Assembly (NCBI GenBank): GCA_938040055.1
Contig: CALHWY010000026.1
Location: 1 to 41,116 of the forward strand
DNA from: an uncultured Endomicrobiia bacterium
GTDB taxonomy: Bacteria; Elusimicrobiota; Endomicrobiia; Endomicrobiales; Endomicrobiaceae
Direction of reading: 5' to 3'
Length of the DNA: 41,116 nucleotides
Shown here: one piece after another, positions 23,756-33,351 of the stretch
How the letters are laid out: every line of letters starts with the position of its first letter
Numbering within the stretch: the stretch's first letter is position 1
Notes under the pieces: model-generated
The model's input: only the letters and a program-made list of their open reading frames with translations
Database searches by the model: none
Told to the model about the DNA's origin: nothing
Program-made: the position numbers and the translations under genes

Positions 23756-24334
23756 ATGGTAGCGGTTCTTTTGGTTTTAATCGGGCTGGCGGTTTTGGCG
23801 GTCGTCATCGTCGGAATCTATCTTCTGGTGACTTATAATATATTTGTCACCCTTAAAAACAGAGTGAAAGAAGCCTGGAGCGATATTGAGGTGCAGATGA
23901 AGCGCCGTTATGACCTTATACCCAATCTCGTGGAAATAGTAAAAGGTTATGCCGCTCATGAAAAAAACACGCTTGAAGCCGTTATTCAGGCAAGAAATAT
24001 GGCAATGGCAAGCCAGGGTTCAATTGAAGATAAAGCCAAAGCGGAAAATATGCTGACGGGCACACTGAAATCCCTTTTCGCGCTTTCCGAAAATTATCCC
24101 AACCTTAAAGCCAATGAAAACTTTCTTGAACTTCAAAGAGAGCTTACCGACACGGAAAACAAGATTCAAGCCAGCAGAAGATTTTATAATTCCAATGTCC
24201 TTGCCATAAACACCAAACTTGAAATGTTTCCCAGCAATATAATAGGAAAAATGTTCGGTTTCCAGAAGCAGGACTTCTTTAAACTGGACGAAAACGAACA
24301 GGCTGCAAAACAGGCCGTCAAAATTTCTTTTTAA
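23756..24334 (+). CDS. lemA: LemA family protein
   Basis: 192 residues with a single N-terminal membrane span (about 4-27), then the conserved helical LemA body: YNIFVTLKNRVKEAWSDIEVQMKRRYDLIPNLVE, LQRELTDTENKIQASRRFYN, and FPSNIIGKMFGF near the C-terminus. The signature is complete and the length is normal. LemA proteins have an unclear function in the membrane and often occur with HtpX-type proteases, as here. It has AAAGGAG 6 nt before ATG; htpX starts 15 nt after the stop, so they form an operon. Confidence 0.95.
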   Translation: MVAVLLVLIGLAVLAVVIVGIYLLVTYNIFVTLKNRVKEAWSDIEVQMKRRYDLIPNLVEIVKGYAAHEKNTLEAVIQARNMAMASQGSIEDKAKAENMLTGTLKSLFALSENYPNLKANENFLELQRELTDTENKIQASRRFYNSNVLAINTKLEMFPSNIIGKMFGFQKQDFFKLDENEQAAKQAVKISF

Positions 24335-24349
24335 CCGCAGGGACATCAA

Positions 24350-25336
24350 ATGGCAAATATTACAACTTATGATTTTATAGATTCAAATAAGCGTAAAACC
24401 GTTTTGCTTATGGTGCTTTTCCCCGTAAGCCTTGTGGTGCTGGTTTATCTGGCCATTTTGCTTTTCAGCGCGATGGGAACTTCTCCCGGACAGAACGTAT
24501 CGGCGCTAAACACAGCGAACCGGCTGGCGATTCAGGTATTGCCGGTAATATCGGCAATAGCGATAATATGGGTTTTAATAAGCTATTTTTTCGGGCAGAA
24601 ATTCGTTCTTTCTTCCGCCGGAGCAATAGAAGTGACGAAAGAGTCTGCGCCTGAAATAATAAGAATCGTTGAAAACATAGCGATAACAGCAGGTCTTCCG
24701 ACGCCTAAAGTTTATGTTATAAACGATGAGTCGTTAAATGCTTTCGCCACGGGAAGAGATCCCGAACATTCCTATATAGCTTTAACAAAAGGAATTATCA
24801 ACAAGCTTGAAAAGCCTGAACTTGAAGGCGTAATAGCGCATGAAATGGCCCACATAGGAAACAGGGACATACGCCTTATGCTTATAATGGTAGTATGTAT
24901 AAGCTTTGCGACTATCGCCGCCGAAATACTGCTCAGGCTGGCGATGACCAAAGGCAGAGGTTCCGGCAAAAACAAAGGCGGGGGGCAGCTTTTATTTTTA
25001 GCTCTGGCTTTGTCTTTGTATCTTTACGGTTATCTTGTTGCCCCGCTTATAAAGCTGGCGGTTTCAAGAACAAGAGAGTTCCAGGCTGACGCGACGGCTG
25101 CCCTGCTTACGAGAAATCCCGAAGGGCTGGTAAACGCATTGAGGAAAATTTCCGGAAATTCCGTCGTGGAAAAGCTAAAAGACAGAGAAACTATGGCCGC
25201 GATGTGCATAGCAACTCCTCTTTCGGCCGACAAACAAAATTCGTTTTTTTCAAAAATTTCAGGACTGTTCACCACGCATCCCCCGATAGAAGAGAGAATT
25301 AAGGCGCTTATGACAATGGACGGATACAGAAGCTGA
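24350..25336 (+). CDS. htpX: HtpX-like M48 membrane zinc metalloprotease
   Basis: 328 residues. Two N-terminal membrane spans (about 17-41 and 60-80) precede the M48 catalytic domain. The zinc motif is HEMAH at 164-168; two further spans follow (about 176-196 and 208-232). The third zinc ligand is Glu in SRTREFQADATAA, at about 241, and TTHPPIEERIKAL is the conserved C-terminal motif. The active site faces the cytoplasm and degrades misfolded membrane proteins. AGGGAC precedes the ATG. It is coupled to lemA in the common lemA-htpX pair. Confidence 0.95.
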   Translation: MANITTYDFIDSNKRKTVLLMVLFPVSLVVLVYLAILLFSAMGTSPGQNVSALNTANRLAIQVLPVISAIAIIWVLISYFFGQKFVLSSAGAIEVTKESAPEIIRIVENIAITAGLPTPKVYVINDESLNAFATGRDPEHSYIALTKGIINKLEKPELEGVIAHEMAHIGNRDIRLMLIMVVCISFATIAAEILLRLAMTKGRGSGKNKGGGQLLFLALALSLYLYGYLVAPLIKLAVSRTREFQADATAALLTRNPEGLVNALRKISGNSVVEKLKDRETMAAMCIATPLSADKQNSFFSKISGLFTTHPPIEERIKALMTMDGYRS

Positions 25337-25356
25337 TACGGGCTTAAAAATAGTAT

Positions 25357-25384
25357 TTGAATTTTTTTAAAAAAAATGTATAAT
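25357..25384 (+). promoter_or_regulatory. Promoter for tRNA-Asn
   Basis: TTGAAT (25357-25362), 16-bp spacer, TATAAT (25379-25384), 74 bp before the tRNA. Both boxes are recognisable and nothing else on this strand needs them. Confidence 0.55.
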
Positions 25385-25458
25385 TAATGCGTTCGGCCCG
25401 CATAACCAAAAGTTCTTTTTTGCCGGACGGTTTAAATACAATAATAAAATAAATTAGT

Positions 25459-25530
25459 TCCGACGTAGCTCAATGGTGGAGCAATCGGCTGTTAACCGAT
25501 CGGTTGCTGGTTCGAGCCCAGCCGTCGGAG
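25459..25530 (+). tRNA. tRNA-Asn (anticodon GTT)
   Basis: Full cloverleaf: acceptor TCCGACG/CGTCGGA, D arm with GCTC...GAGC, anticodon stem CGGCT around loop CTGTTAA (anticodon GTT), T arm GCTGG-TTCGAGC-CCAGC, discriminator G. CCA is not encoded. A T-run (CTTTTTTATT) follows directly and can serve as terminator. Confidence 0.95.
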
Positions 25531-25612
25531 CTTTTTTATTTGTTTTTATTTTCAGCCGAACGTATTTTCCATCAGCCTGCCCGCCTTCGGCAATCACTTC
25601 ATATTCCTAAAA

Positions 25613-25775
25613 GAGAAATTCTTCAAAATTCTGTGAATTGAAATTTTAAAAAAATAACATTAATCACGATTATGCATGTCGCTCCCTTCACGGGAGCGTG
25701 AATTGAAATGGCTGCAAGCATTGGTGAATTAAAAAAGATCCTAGTCGCTCTCTTCACGGGAGCGTAAATGTATAA
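25613..25775 (+). CRISPR. Relic type I-C-like CRISPR array (three repeats, two spacers)
   Basis: The middle repeat (25678-25709, 32 nt) begins GTCGCTCCCTTCACGGGAGC and ends GTGAATTGAAAT, the classical form of type I-C repeats. The next copy (25744-25775) keeps the first 22 positions with one change and then degenerates. The previous position (25613-25644) keeps only CTTCA and the last 12 bases. Unit spacing is 65-66 bp with spacers of 33 nt (25645-25677) and 34 nt (25710-25743). No cas gene or other copy lies in the window, so it looks like a decayed orphan array. Confidence 0.75.
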
Positions 25776-26452
25776 ACCGGCCGGATTTCAAATCCTCCGC
25801 ATCATATGTAAAAGACAATCAAACGAAAGCCTCTTTTTCAGTGCCGAAGCGGCAATATCCGTTTAAGACGAAGCTGCCGTTTTTTATTTAAAACGGTTCA
25901 TTGCAAAGCATACCGGGAAATCCGTCATTGAAGCCATGTACAATTCGAATGTTTACGGACATAAACATTTGCGGCTATGATATTTCGAATTGCCGTCAAA
26001 ATCTGAAAAGCCGTTTTTCTTCCGGTTAAAAAGAACGCGGAGTCCCTGCAATCTCAAAATTTTTTCAAACGGCTTTTGCCCAAAAATTTAAAATACGGAG
26101 GTTGCCGAGAAACGGATTTAAGCGAATATTTTATTTTGACCGGAAAGAAAAACGGCGTTTTTTTATTGATAATAAGAATAAAACGCGGCGGCAGGACTGA
26201 AAATCTTGTAGGACATTTTATTTTGCATGCGTTTATTTTTAATATTCGCGCAAAAGCCGGTTCAGCGGACTGTTTGCGAAACGCAGGCGGCGCCATAGCA
26301 TAAGAATTTCCGGATTCGCAAGCGGTATAATATGATTTTATATCAATTAAGAACAAAATCTCCGCATAAATCTTGAAACGTACATGACAGCGCAATCAAA
26401 ATAAAATCCGGACATGCCCTAAAAGATATTAACCGTTAAAAAAAAACATACA
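25776..26452. other. Gene-free stretch
   Basis: About 680 bp between the CRISPR relic and the terminator of the giant gene. I see no frame with a binding site or recognisable domain, and no RNA gene. It is AT-rich with several short T- and A-runs. Confidence 0.5.
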
Positions 26453-26498
26453 TAAAATAAAAGCAGCTTTTGCCTTTTGCAGGTAAAAGCCGCTTTCG
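26453..26498 (-). terminator. Terminator of the giant exported-protein gene
   Basis: On the minus strand AAAGCGGCTTTTACC pairs with GGCAAAAGCTGCTTT (loop about TGCAAAA), followed by TATTTTATG. The long stem (with a G-T pair and one mismatch) lies 33 bp after the stop codon at 26531. Confidence 0.7.
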
Positions 26499-26530
26499 TT
26501 AAATACGGACAAACTCTTTCATTCACGACC

Positions 26531-29500
26531 TTATGCCGCCGACAGAATGCTTCTGACCGCCGATACGGAAACCGTTTTGACGGCCTTTTTCAGACTGCCG
26601 GAATCATTTTTATATCCCGCAAGTTCGCACAATTCAATTAAAGCCATGGCTATTGAAGCCGCTTTTACATTGTCATCCGTAACGGCGTATCTTTTCATAG
26701 GACTTATGACAAAAGATTCCAAAGCGGACTCCAGCTCGGCTTCTATGCCCGACGCGGAATAAGACGATGTCAGTTTGACCGTCTTAGCGTATAATCCCGC
26801 AAGCCCGCTGTCGGCATATACGCTTTCAAGGGCTTTATCCTTTTGCTGCCGAAAAATAAACAAGCCCGGATCAAAATCAAGAAGTTCGATAAGCGTTACC
26901 GCCATAAGCATATCGTCAAAACCGTATTCCGAAAATTTAACGCTCCCGTCAAAAACCGTTTTTAATTCATTCTTTAAGCCGTCATCGTTTTCTATATAGG
27001 CGACGGACGCCATCGCGGCGATATGCAGACGTTTATCCTTTTGCGCCGCCGCATAAGAAACTATTTTATCCTTTATCTTATCCGAATACGAAAGCATTTC
27101 TTTCCTGCCGTACTTCTTTGCGGCCTGCCCGAGCACTGCCGCAAACAGCGCGGACTCTTCAGCGCCGGCATATTCCAAAGCGGACGAATAATGCCCAAGC
27201 AGTTTCATCAGCTCGTCTTTTGAAAGCATCTCGGCGCCAATCAGAAAATAAAGACTTTTTAATGAATTGCTTAATGTATCTTCAAATGCAAGCCCCTGCT
27301 GCGCACAGACGATATGTTTTCTGGCATCGGCCGCATAATTGCCGGCTCTTTCGGCATATTCCCCTTCATATTTTTCAAAAGCCGGAAGCGGCAGTATCTC
27401 GGCGCCGAAATAAAAACCGAAAAGGAACTGTTTCAAAGATTCCGCCGCTATCCGTTTATTTCTTTCATCCCCGTTTTCATATTGTTTTTTTATCCTGTCC
27501 GAAATTACGGATATTCGCCTACGGGTAATAGCGTCTGCAAAAGAAAACGAAACTTTGATCGCTTCGAAAATTTCATGCATTAAAGCTTCGTCCATAATAT
27601 CGGCGTCAAGGGCGTTGAGAGCAGCGAGCGGCCCCCTTCCTTTTGATTTGCCGGCGCTCATATTTGCGGCAAAAAGAGCTCTTGCGGCGGTTTTGTCCGC
27701 TTTCAGCGCCGCGTTTACGCCGTGAAAATAATAATTCCGGATATTTTTTTGAGCCTGATTAGTCTTTATATTTCCGGCGGCTTTCATTATATTCGAAATG
27801 ATATTTTCGCCGTTTTTGGCGTCAGAAAGATTTTTTATAATGTCTCCGGATACTTCGGGAACCGAGATTATAACCGCGCTGCAGCCGTCCAGCTTTTCCA
27901 GCGCAGCGTCGGTTATTTTTCCGGCCGGAATGCTGATAACCTTGCCGTACGGATCTTGCGTCTCAGAAAATTCCCTTATTACCCTGAAACCGTAATCCTT
28001 TTTTACGGAAATATCGGACTCGGATACGATATCCAAAGACTGCTCGTCAAGCCTGAAAGCGACCGGCTTGCCCGCGCTTATTCCGTAAATGCCGCCGGAT
28101 ATTTCTTTGAGCGTACCGGCGTCAAGCTTTACAATAATGCCGTTAAACAATCCAAGTATATGCGATATTTCATTGAGATTGTCTTTTACGGAAAGAGTTT
28201 TATCGTAAATATATTCGGCGGATATGTCCACGCCTTTCCCGTTGGCTTTTGAGACAATATCTTTTATTTGCATCTCTTTGACCGCGTCCCGGTAAGCGCG
28301 CAGTTCGCCAGCCGAAATATTTTCCGCCGCTACACCCTTTATTTTCGACAAAAGTTTTTTTGCCGTCTCTTCTTCAAATTTCATTATTTCAGCGGCATTC
28401 TCATTATTTACGCCCCCGCGGCTTCCCGCGCGTCCGGCATAAAAACGCGAGATGTTCTCAATTTCTCCGGAGGAAATGCCGTATCCCCGCTCTGAAAGCC
28501 TTAAAGCTTCTTTGCTCCAGTCTATGTATATATCGTCCATCCATACGGTTTTGCCGAAAGGCATATAGCCCGATACGTTCAATGCCGCGAACTTTCCTTT
28601 TATGATATCCGCAAATGTCATTATGTCATAGATCTTTCCTATTGAGCCCGCGGAGTTTAAAGAAGCGATATTTATTTCCACCGAAGCGCCGGTAAAAAGT
28701 TTTCTTGTTTCGGTTCTTTCGCTTTCCCTGAAACGCCCTTTTAAATCCTCGATTTCGGAACGCATTTGAGAAAACAGCTCATATTTTTGCACATTCCCGG
28801 AACCGCCCCAGTTATTTGCGGGCGTTTCCGCGTACTCTTGTATATATTCCGGCAAAACGGAGTTTGTTTCCCCGTCAAAACAGCCTTCCGCCGCTATAAT
28901 CTCTATCTTTCCGGTTCCTAAAAGTTTTCCGACATCCGCATTGACCGAAGGAGACAATATCCCTTCTTTTAATTCTTCAAAAAGCCGGACATAAGCAAGC
29001 TCATAAGCCCTGTTTTTATCAAATCCGTAAAAATCCGTGACATTGACATAAAATATATTGTCTTTAATATAAACTTCAAAAAGCGCTTTTGCGCCGGCTT
29101 TTTTTGCGGTAAATAAAGGGGCCAGTTTCAGCATCCGAGAACGCTCTTTCTCAAAGTCCAGCCTTGTAAAAACAACGGATTTGATATTTTTCCCGGCATA
29201 GTTTTGATTGTCATCTAAAGAAGAAAAATACAGCGCCGGCGCCGAAGCTATCCGCACCACGGTCTTATCAGGCCTTGCGTAAAACATACTGCCGTATATC
29301 TTACGGCGCGGAAAACCTTGTTCGGAAAACAAATTTCCGAAATCCGAAACGGAAACGAAATCCGCAGCCCCGAAATCAAAAAAACCGTTTATTTTTCTTG
29401 ATGCGGTCTGAATGAAAGAAGCTATTTTCGTTCTTGCGGGGCTTTTGTTCGCTACTTTATAATTTTCAATATATTCCCCGGCTTCCTCTGAAAGAACTTC

Positions 29501-32395
29501 TTCCGTGATTTTTACGCCCGCCTGCCGCAGAGCGTCCGTTCCTTTATGGCTTTTGTTTATTGAATGCGAAGCAAAAACAAGTTCTTTGATTTTAAGCAAA
29601 GACATTATTTTCGCACACTTATTGCAGGGCGCCAGAGTGCAGTAAAGAGAAGCGTCCGAGAGAGGATTCCCAAGCCGGAGATTGACATATCGCAAAACAA
29701 GATTGGTTTCATTGAAGACATCGTCTATTGTCCTTATTTTAGGATAAACGGCTTCAAAACCCGCGGCTTCCAGAAGATAAGGATTTCGTTCAAAAACTCT
29801 TCTGTTAAGGGTTTCGGCGTTTATAACGGCCGCGTTTAAAAGACTGGCCAGCATCCCGCCTTTTTCCGTATAATCTCCGGCGTCATTCCTTTCATATTTG
29901 TCTATATATCCGGTAAGATAGTTTATAAAAGCGAAATATTCCGCGTGAAGCAGGCTTTTTTCCCTGTTATAACCTCTCCCTTTATTTCCTTTCCCGTCAA
30001 TGACGAAAGCTCCCACGGGCGGTTTCAAAAAAGTTTTTATTTCTTTTTCCTCGATTCTGGCGGTTTCGGCTTCTTTAAGAGCCTCTATCATATTAAGTTT
30101 ATGCGCGTTTGCAAAATATTTTTCGGCCAGCCGGGTAAAATATCCGCTTTCCTTATGCAAAGTTCCTCCGGAAAGCCGGTATATCTCATAAGCATAATGC
30201 GCGCATATATTGGCTGTAAGAGCGCACAGGATCGCAATCGCGGGATTTACGGTTATAAAAGCGCTCGCCCAGAAAGCAAGGCTTGTAACGGCCGACAGTC
30301 CGGCTGAAGGGACAAAATAACCCGTAAAATCCGATATTATCGTTTTGAGTCCGTATTTTTTTCCTTCTCTTCTAAGCGCGGCCGCCTTGAAAACATTATG
30401 TAAAAAAGCGAAAACAAAAGGCATTATTAAAGCCGGCGCCGCAGAGACGCCCGAAGCAGCTATCATCGGCAGCCATAAAAAAGATTCCGCCGCCGGCATA
30501 AACATTGAAGAGAGCAGTTTCTGCGCTCTTGTTTTTAAAAAAGGTTCTATCAGGGAAAGAGGTTTAAGTCCGGGGTTTATATTATTATTTTGTTTTCGGG
30601 ATTCTTCATTTCCTGTTATTCCTAAAAGCCTTTCCGCCTCCCCGCCCGCAAACCGTCTGCGTACAATCTCAGACCCGCCCGAACCGTTGATCTTTATGTC
30701 CGCGATTACGGATACCCCTTTATACGCGGCGGTAATTTTATATCCTTCGGACAAAGCGCTTACGGATACGGAAATCCCGTCCAGCTTTTCGTTTGACGCT
30801 ATCCACCGCTCCATTTCATTTTGAAGCTCCCGCGCGGAAACGCCGCGCCCTCCCCATACGGAAACCGCCGAAATAAAGCCGTTGAGCGTTTGTCCCGGAG
30901 AGCCGAAATCGAAATCGGCGTGAAAAACTTTATTAAAAGAGTTCGCTCCGTAAAGAATGAAATCATAGTATTTATCTTTTCCTTCGACGGATTTCACTTC
31001 CGGAGTAAGCACCAGATAAGAAATCTTTTTATCCTCAAGAGCGTCTTTAATACCGTAATGAAAACCTCCAGCTATTATAATTTTCACATTTTTATAATTC
31101 GGAAGATTTTTAAGAACCTGTTGCGTCCTGCCCTTGCCGGCAGAAACGCAACAGTTCATTCCGTCAAGAAGCCGGGCGCAGAAAACTTTATCCCTTGCGG
31201 TATTATTTTCATAAAAAAGCTCTCTTTTGGGATCATAAAGAAGTTCAAAAGCGAAACGCCTAGCCTCTCCTTCAAAATATTTATTGAAAAGTTCCCCGTA
31301 ATATTCCCTGTCGTATTTAAGACGCCGGTATTGCACGCTGTTAACGGCGAGAGAAGCATAATCTTTAAGAACTCCCACAGCTTCTTCAAGCCTGAAAAGC
31401 TCCCGGTCGAGCGCGCTGCGGGAATTGGAATATGCAAGCTCGCCGGCAAAAGCTTTTTCTTCAAAAACGAGCCCGACTTTATTTATTTGCAGAAGATTTT
31501 TCCGTTTTCTAAAAAAACCGTCCAGAGCCGGATATTTTTCAAGCAGTTCGGGCGTTTCGGACGATAGAAACGCGTAAAAGTTCATCATTGATTTAGCATT
31601 CGCGCCGTCTAATCCCGAAACCGCAGAAATATATTTCCGGTATGATATGCGGTTTTTGAGCTCTCCTAGACATAAAAGAAGCTCTTTATTGAGCTTTGCC
31701 GGCAAAACTTCGCTTTGCGCGCCGGCTCTGATATAGGCGCTGAGGTTGGGATAATAAGACAGAAGACTTTTATTTGCGGCGGCTTCCCGCATTAAAACTT
31801 TGTGATATTTTTTTTCGAGTTCGGACGTGAATTTCAGCGCCGATTTTGAAAGATAACGCTTTTTGACAATCCTCAGATTTTGCGCGAGAGCGGAAATTTT
31901 AAGTTTAAACTCTCCGCCGCCGCTTTTTATGATCTCTTCAAGAACGGACAAAGTGTCCGTATACAGCCTTCTGTCTTCAATGCCGTAAACCGCATATCCT
32001 TTTAAAGCCATATATTCAGCCGCGGACAAAAAACCTTCGCCGTAAAGATAGTTTATGCTTTTTTCTTTATTTCTTTCATCGGGTATGCAGGCAAGCACGG
32101 AAACGTCGGCCTTGCCTTCCATCATGCCTTCGGCATATATGCGCACGCGGCCCGTTTTAGCGATAATTTCGTCCGTAAGCAAAGTTATGGTTTTTTGCGT
32201 TTGCGCATTGAGATGAAGATCCTGCACCCATATGGCGAGATCTGAACCGTCAAAAAAAGCGCCGTCCGTTATGCGCGCATTTTTAAAAACTTCAGGATTA
32301 ATTCCGCCGTTATCCGCCCTGAGCGGGCTGAGGTTTGCAAAAAGAGGCTGTGCCGCAAGCAGCAATGATAAAAAAGCGTTTAAAAATTTTTTCAT
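26531..32395 (-). CDS. Giant exported multidomain protein with embedded cytidine-deaminase-like domain
   Basis: 1954 residues, beginning with a signal peptide (MKKFLNAFLSLLLAAQPLFA). Residues about 45-470 form a domain with WVQDLHLN, YAEGMMEG, YGIEDRRLY and IIAGGFHYG, a wording seen in very large Elusimicrobiota/Omnitrophota proteins and loosely like TraB/ChaN folds. Residues about 630-745 are strongly hydrophobic (about four spans). A zinc deaminase-like domain follows, with HAE at 817-819 and PCNKC at 923-927 (CTLAPCNKCAKIM), the motif pair of cytidine/dCMP deaminases. The remaining 1000 residues are unassigned, mixed alpha/beta then mostly helical repeats. It has its own terminator and no operon partner. 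An export signal on a deaminase domain suggests an extracellular effector or a non-catalytic fold. Confidence 0.75.
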   Translation of the reverse strand: MKKFLNAFLSLLLAAQPLFANLSPLRADNGGINPEVFKNARITDGAFFDGSDLAIWVQDLHLNAQTQKTITLLTDEIIAKTGRVRIYAEGMMEGKADVSVLACIPDERNKEKSINYLYGEGFLSAAEYMALKGYAVYGIEDRRLYTDTLSVLEEIIKSGGGEFKLKISALAQNLRIVKKRYLSKSALKFTSELEKKYHKVLMREAAANKSLLSYYPNLSAYIRAGAQSEVLPAKLNKELLLCLGELKNRISYRKYISAVSGLDGANAKSMMNFYAFLSSETPELLEKYPALDGFFRKRKNLLQINKVGLVFEEKAFAGELAYSNSRSALDRELFRLEEAVGVLKDYASLAVNSVQYRRLKYDREYYGELFNKYFEGEARRFAFELLYDPKRELFYENNTARDKVFCARLLDGMNCCVSAGKGRTQQVLKNLPNYKNVKIIIAGGFHYGIKDALEDKKISYLVLTPEVKSVEGKDKYYDFILYGANSFNKVFHADFDFGSPGQTLNGFISAVSVWGGRGVSARELQNEMERWIASNEKLDGISVSVSALSEGYKITAAYKGVSVIADIKINGSGGSEIVRRRFAGGEAERLLGITGNEESRKQNNNINPGLKPLSLIEPFLKTRAQKLLSSMFMPAAESFLWLPMIAASGVSAAPALIMPFVFAFLHNVFKAAALRREGKKYGLKTIISDFTGYFVPSAGLSAVTSLAFWASAFITVNPAIAILCALTANICAHYAYEIYRLSGGTLHKESGYFTRLAEKYFANAHKLNMIEALKEAETARIEEKEIKTFLKPPVGAFVIDGKGNKGRGYNREKSLLHAEYFAFINYLTGYIDKYERNDAGDYTEKGGMLASLLNAAVINAETLNRRVFERNPYLLEAAGFEAVYPKIRTIDDVFNETNLVLRYVNLRLGNPLSDASLYCTLAPCNKCAKIMSLLKIKELVFASHSINKSHKGTDALRQAGVKITEEVLSEEAGEYIENYKVANKSPARTKIASFIQTASRKINGFFDFGAADFVSVSDFGNLFSEQGFPRRKIYGSMFYARPDKTVVRIASAPALYFSSLDDNQNYAGKNIKSVVFTRLDFEKERSRMLKLAPLFTAKKAGAKALFEVYIKDNIFYVNVTDFYGFDKNRAYELAYVRLFEELKEGILSPSVNADVGKLLGTGKIEIIAAEGCFDGETNSVLPEYIQEYAETPANNWGGSGNVQKYELFSQMRSEIEDLKGRFRESERTETRKLFTGASVEINIASLNSAGSIGKIYDIMTFADIIKGKFAALNVSGYMPFGKTVWMDDIYIDWSKEALRLSERGYGISSGEIENISRFYAGRAGSRGGVNNENAAEIMKFEEETAKKLLSKIKGVAAENISAGELRAYRDAVKEMQIKDIVSKANGKGVDISAEYIYDKTLSVKDNLNEISHILGLFNGIIVKLDAGTLKEISGGIYGISAGKPVAFRLDEQSLDIVSESDISVKKDYGFRVIREFSETQDPYGKVISIPAGKITDAALEKLDGCSAVIISVPEVSGDIIKNLSDAKNGENIISNIMKAAGNIKTNQAQKNIRNYYFHGVNAALKADKTAARALFAANMSAGKSKGRGPLAALNALDADIMDEALMHEIFEAIKVSFSFADAITRRRISVISDRIKKQYENGDERNKRIAAESLKQFLFGFYFGAEILPLPAFEKYEGEYAERAGNYAADARKHIVCAQQGLAFEDTLSNSLKSLYFLIGAEMLSKDELMKLLGHYSSALEYAGAEESALFAAVLGQAAKKYGRKEMLSYSDKIKDKIVSYAAAQKDKRLHIAAMASVAYIENDDGLKNELKTVFDGSVKFSEYGFDDMLMAVTLIELLDFDPGLFIFRQQKDKALESVYADSGLAGLYAKTVKLTSSYSASGIEAELESALESFVISPMKRYAVTDDNVKAASIAMALIELCELAGYKNDSGSLKKAVKTVSVSAVRSILSAA

Positions 32396-33303
32396 AGATG
32401 CATTTCCAAGTCAGCATTTAACGCCTTGTATATTATAGACTACAAAACATATTTTTGAAAAGATTTTTTAACACAGCTGAAAGTTAACAAAAAACTTACG
32501 GCGCGGCGCAGGCAAAGGAATTCCCTCTTTTTCCGGTTTTTGTGAAAACTCTTAAAAATTCCGCCGTAAAAGATAAATAACCGCAAAAAAGCCGCGGCCG
32601 CAAATGAAAAAGTCCGCACGGCGGACACGAAAAAAACAAAAATACGGGATATTTTGCGTCATTATAAAATCGTCTTGTACAGTCGGCTCGTATTTCTTAC
32701 ATACCGGAGATATCGCATCCGTTATCTCAAAATAACCATCCCAAAGACAACGGATTTTTCATGTTTTTCCAAAGCTTTAAACTTCTTCGAATATATTGTC
32801 CAGGCCGGCGGCGCTTTTTTATCTTTCCGGATGCATCGCTTTTTTGCGTTTTCTTGCTTTTTTTTCCGGCCGCACGGCAAAAAAATCAGTTCATTTCCTA
32901 TAAATTACGATCTCCGTTTCTTTCGCCAAATCTTTTTTTCTTTTAAAAATATTATCTTAAAAATTTTACCGCGTCATCCGATTGCCGTATAATTTTTCTC
33001 CGGCTTTTAAAATGTGTATTCGTAATACAAATCCGCCGGCAAAAAAAACTTTAAAAAAAACTTCAAAAACCATACGGATTTTATTTACCGCCCATTTCTG
33101 TTTTAACGCAGGCATTTCAAAAAAAATATCAAAAATCATACGGATTTTATCCGGCTTCTTTACGGCGCTAAAAAATATGAAGTTCCTTTTTTGGCTTTTT
33201 ATTTCCGAAAAAAACTTTTTGTGCCGCTTTGTCCGCATTCGCCGGCCGGATTAAGTCCGGGACTTTTTTCGGACGCCGGCATTGCCGGCGGTTATATATA
33301 TAT
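32396..33303. other. Gene-free stretch with a short direct repeat and GC-rich dyad
   Basis: About 900 bp without a supportable gene. The frames present are low-complexity Phe/Lys-rich translations of A/T runs. It contains the 66-bp-period direct repeat at 33053-33150 and a dyad CGCCGGC-ATT-GCCGGCG at 33274-33290. Confidence 0.5.
33053..33150. repeat. Two-copy direct repeat, 66-bp period
   Basis: TCAAAAACCATACGGATTTT at 33063 and TCAAAAATCATACGGATTTT at 33129 differ by one base, and the shared part extends to AT on the right and an A-run on the left. No third copy is visible at the same spacing. Confidence 0.6.
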
Positions 33304-33335
33304 AAAGAGGGGCTCCTTTCAGAGCGCCCCTCTTT
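33304..33335 (-). terminator. Terminator hairpin after porB
   Basis: AAAGAGGGG (33304-33312) pairs perfectly with CCCCTCTTT (33327-33335), extended by CTC/GAG with a small bulge. It lies 16 bp after the porB stop at 33352. The following minus-strand sequence is TA-rich rather than a pure T-run, so efficiency is uncertain. Confidence 0.6.
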
Positions 33336-33351
33336 ATTTTCCGCCTTGCCT

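Noticed and set aside
33053..33150. A second CRISPR fragment
   Set aside because: Only two copies, no dyad in the repeat, and no similarity to the I-C-like repeat despite the 66-bp spacing.
32966..33238. Minus-strand 90-residue Lys/Phe-rich frame
   Set aside because: Low-complexity translation of A/T runs and of the direct repeat; no binding site or recognisable domain.
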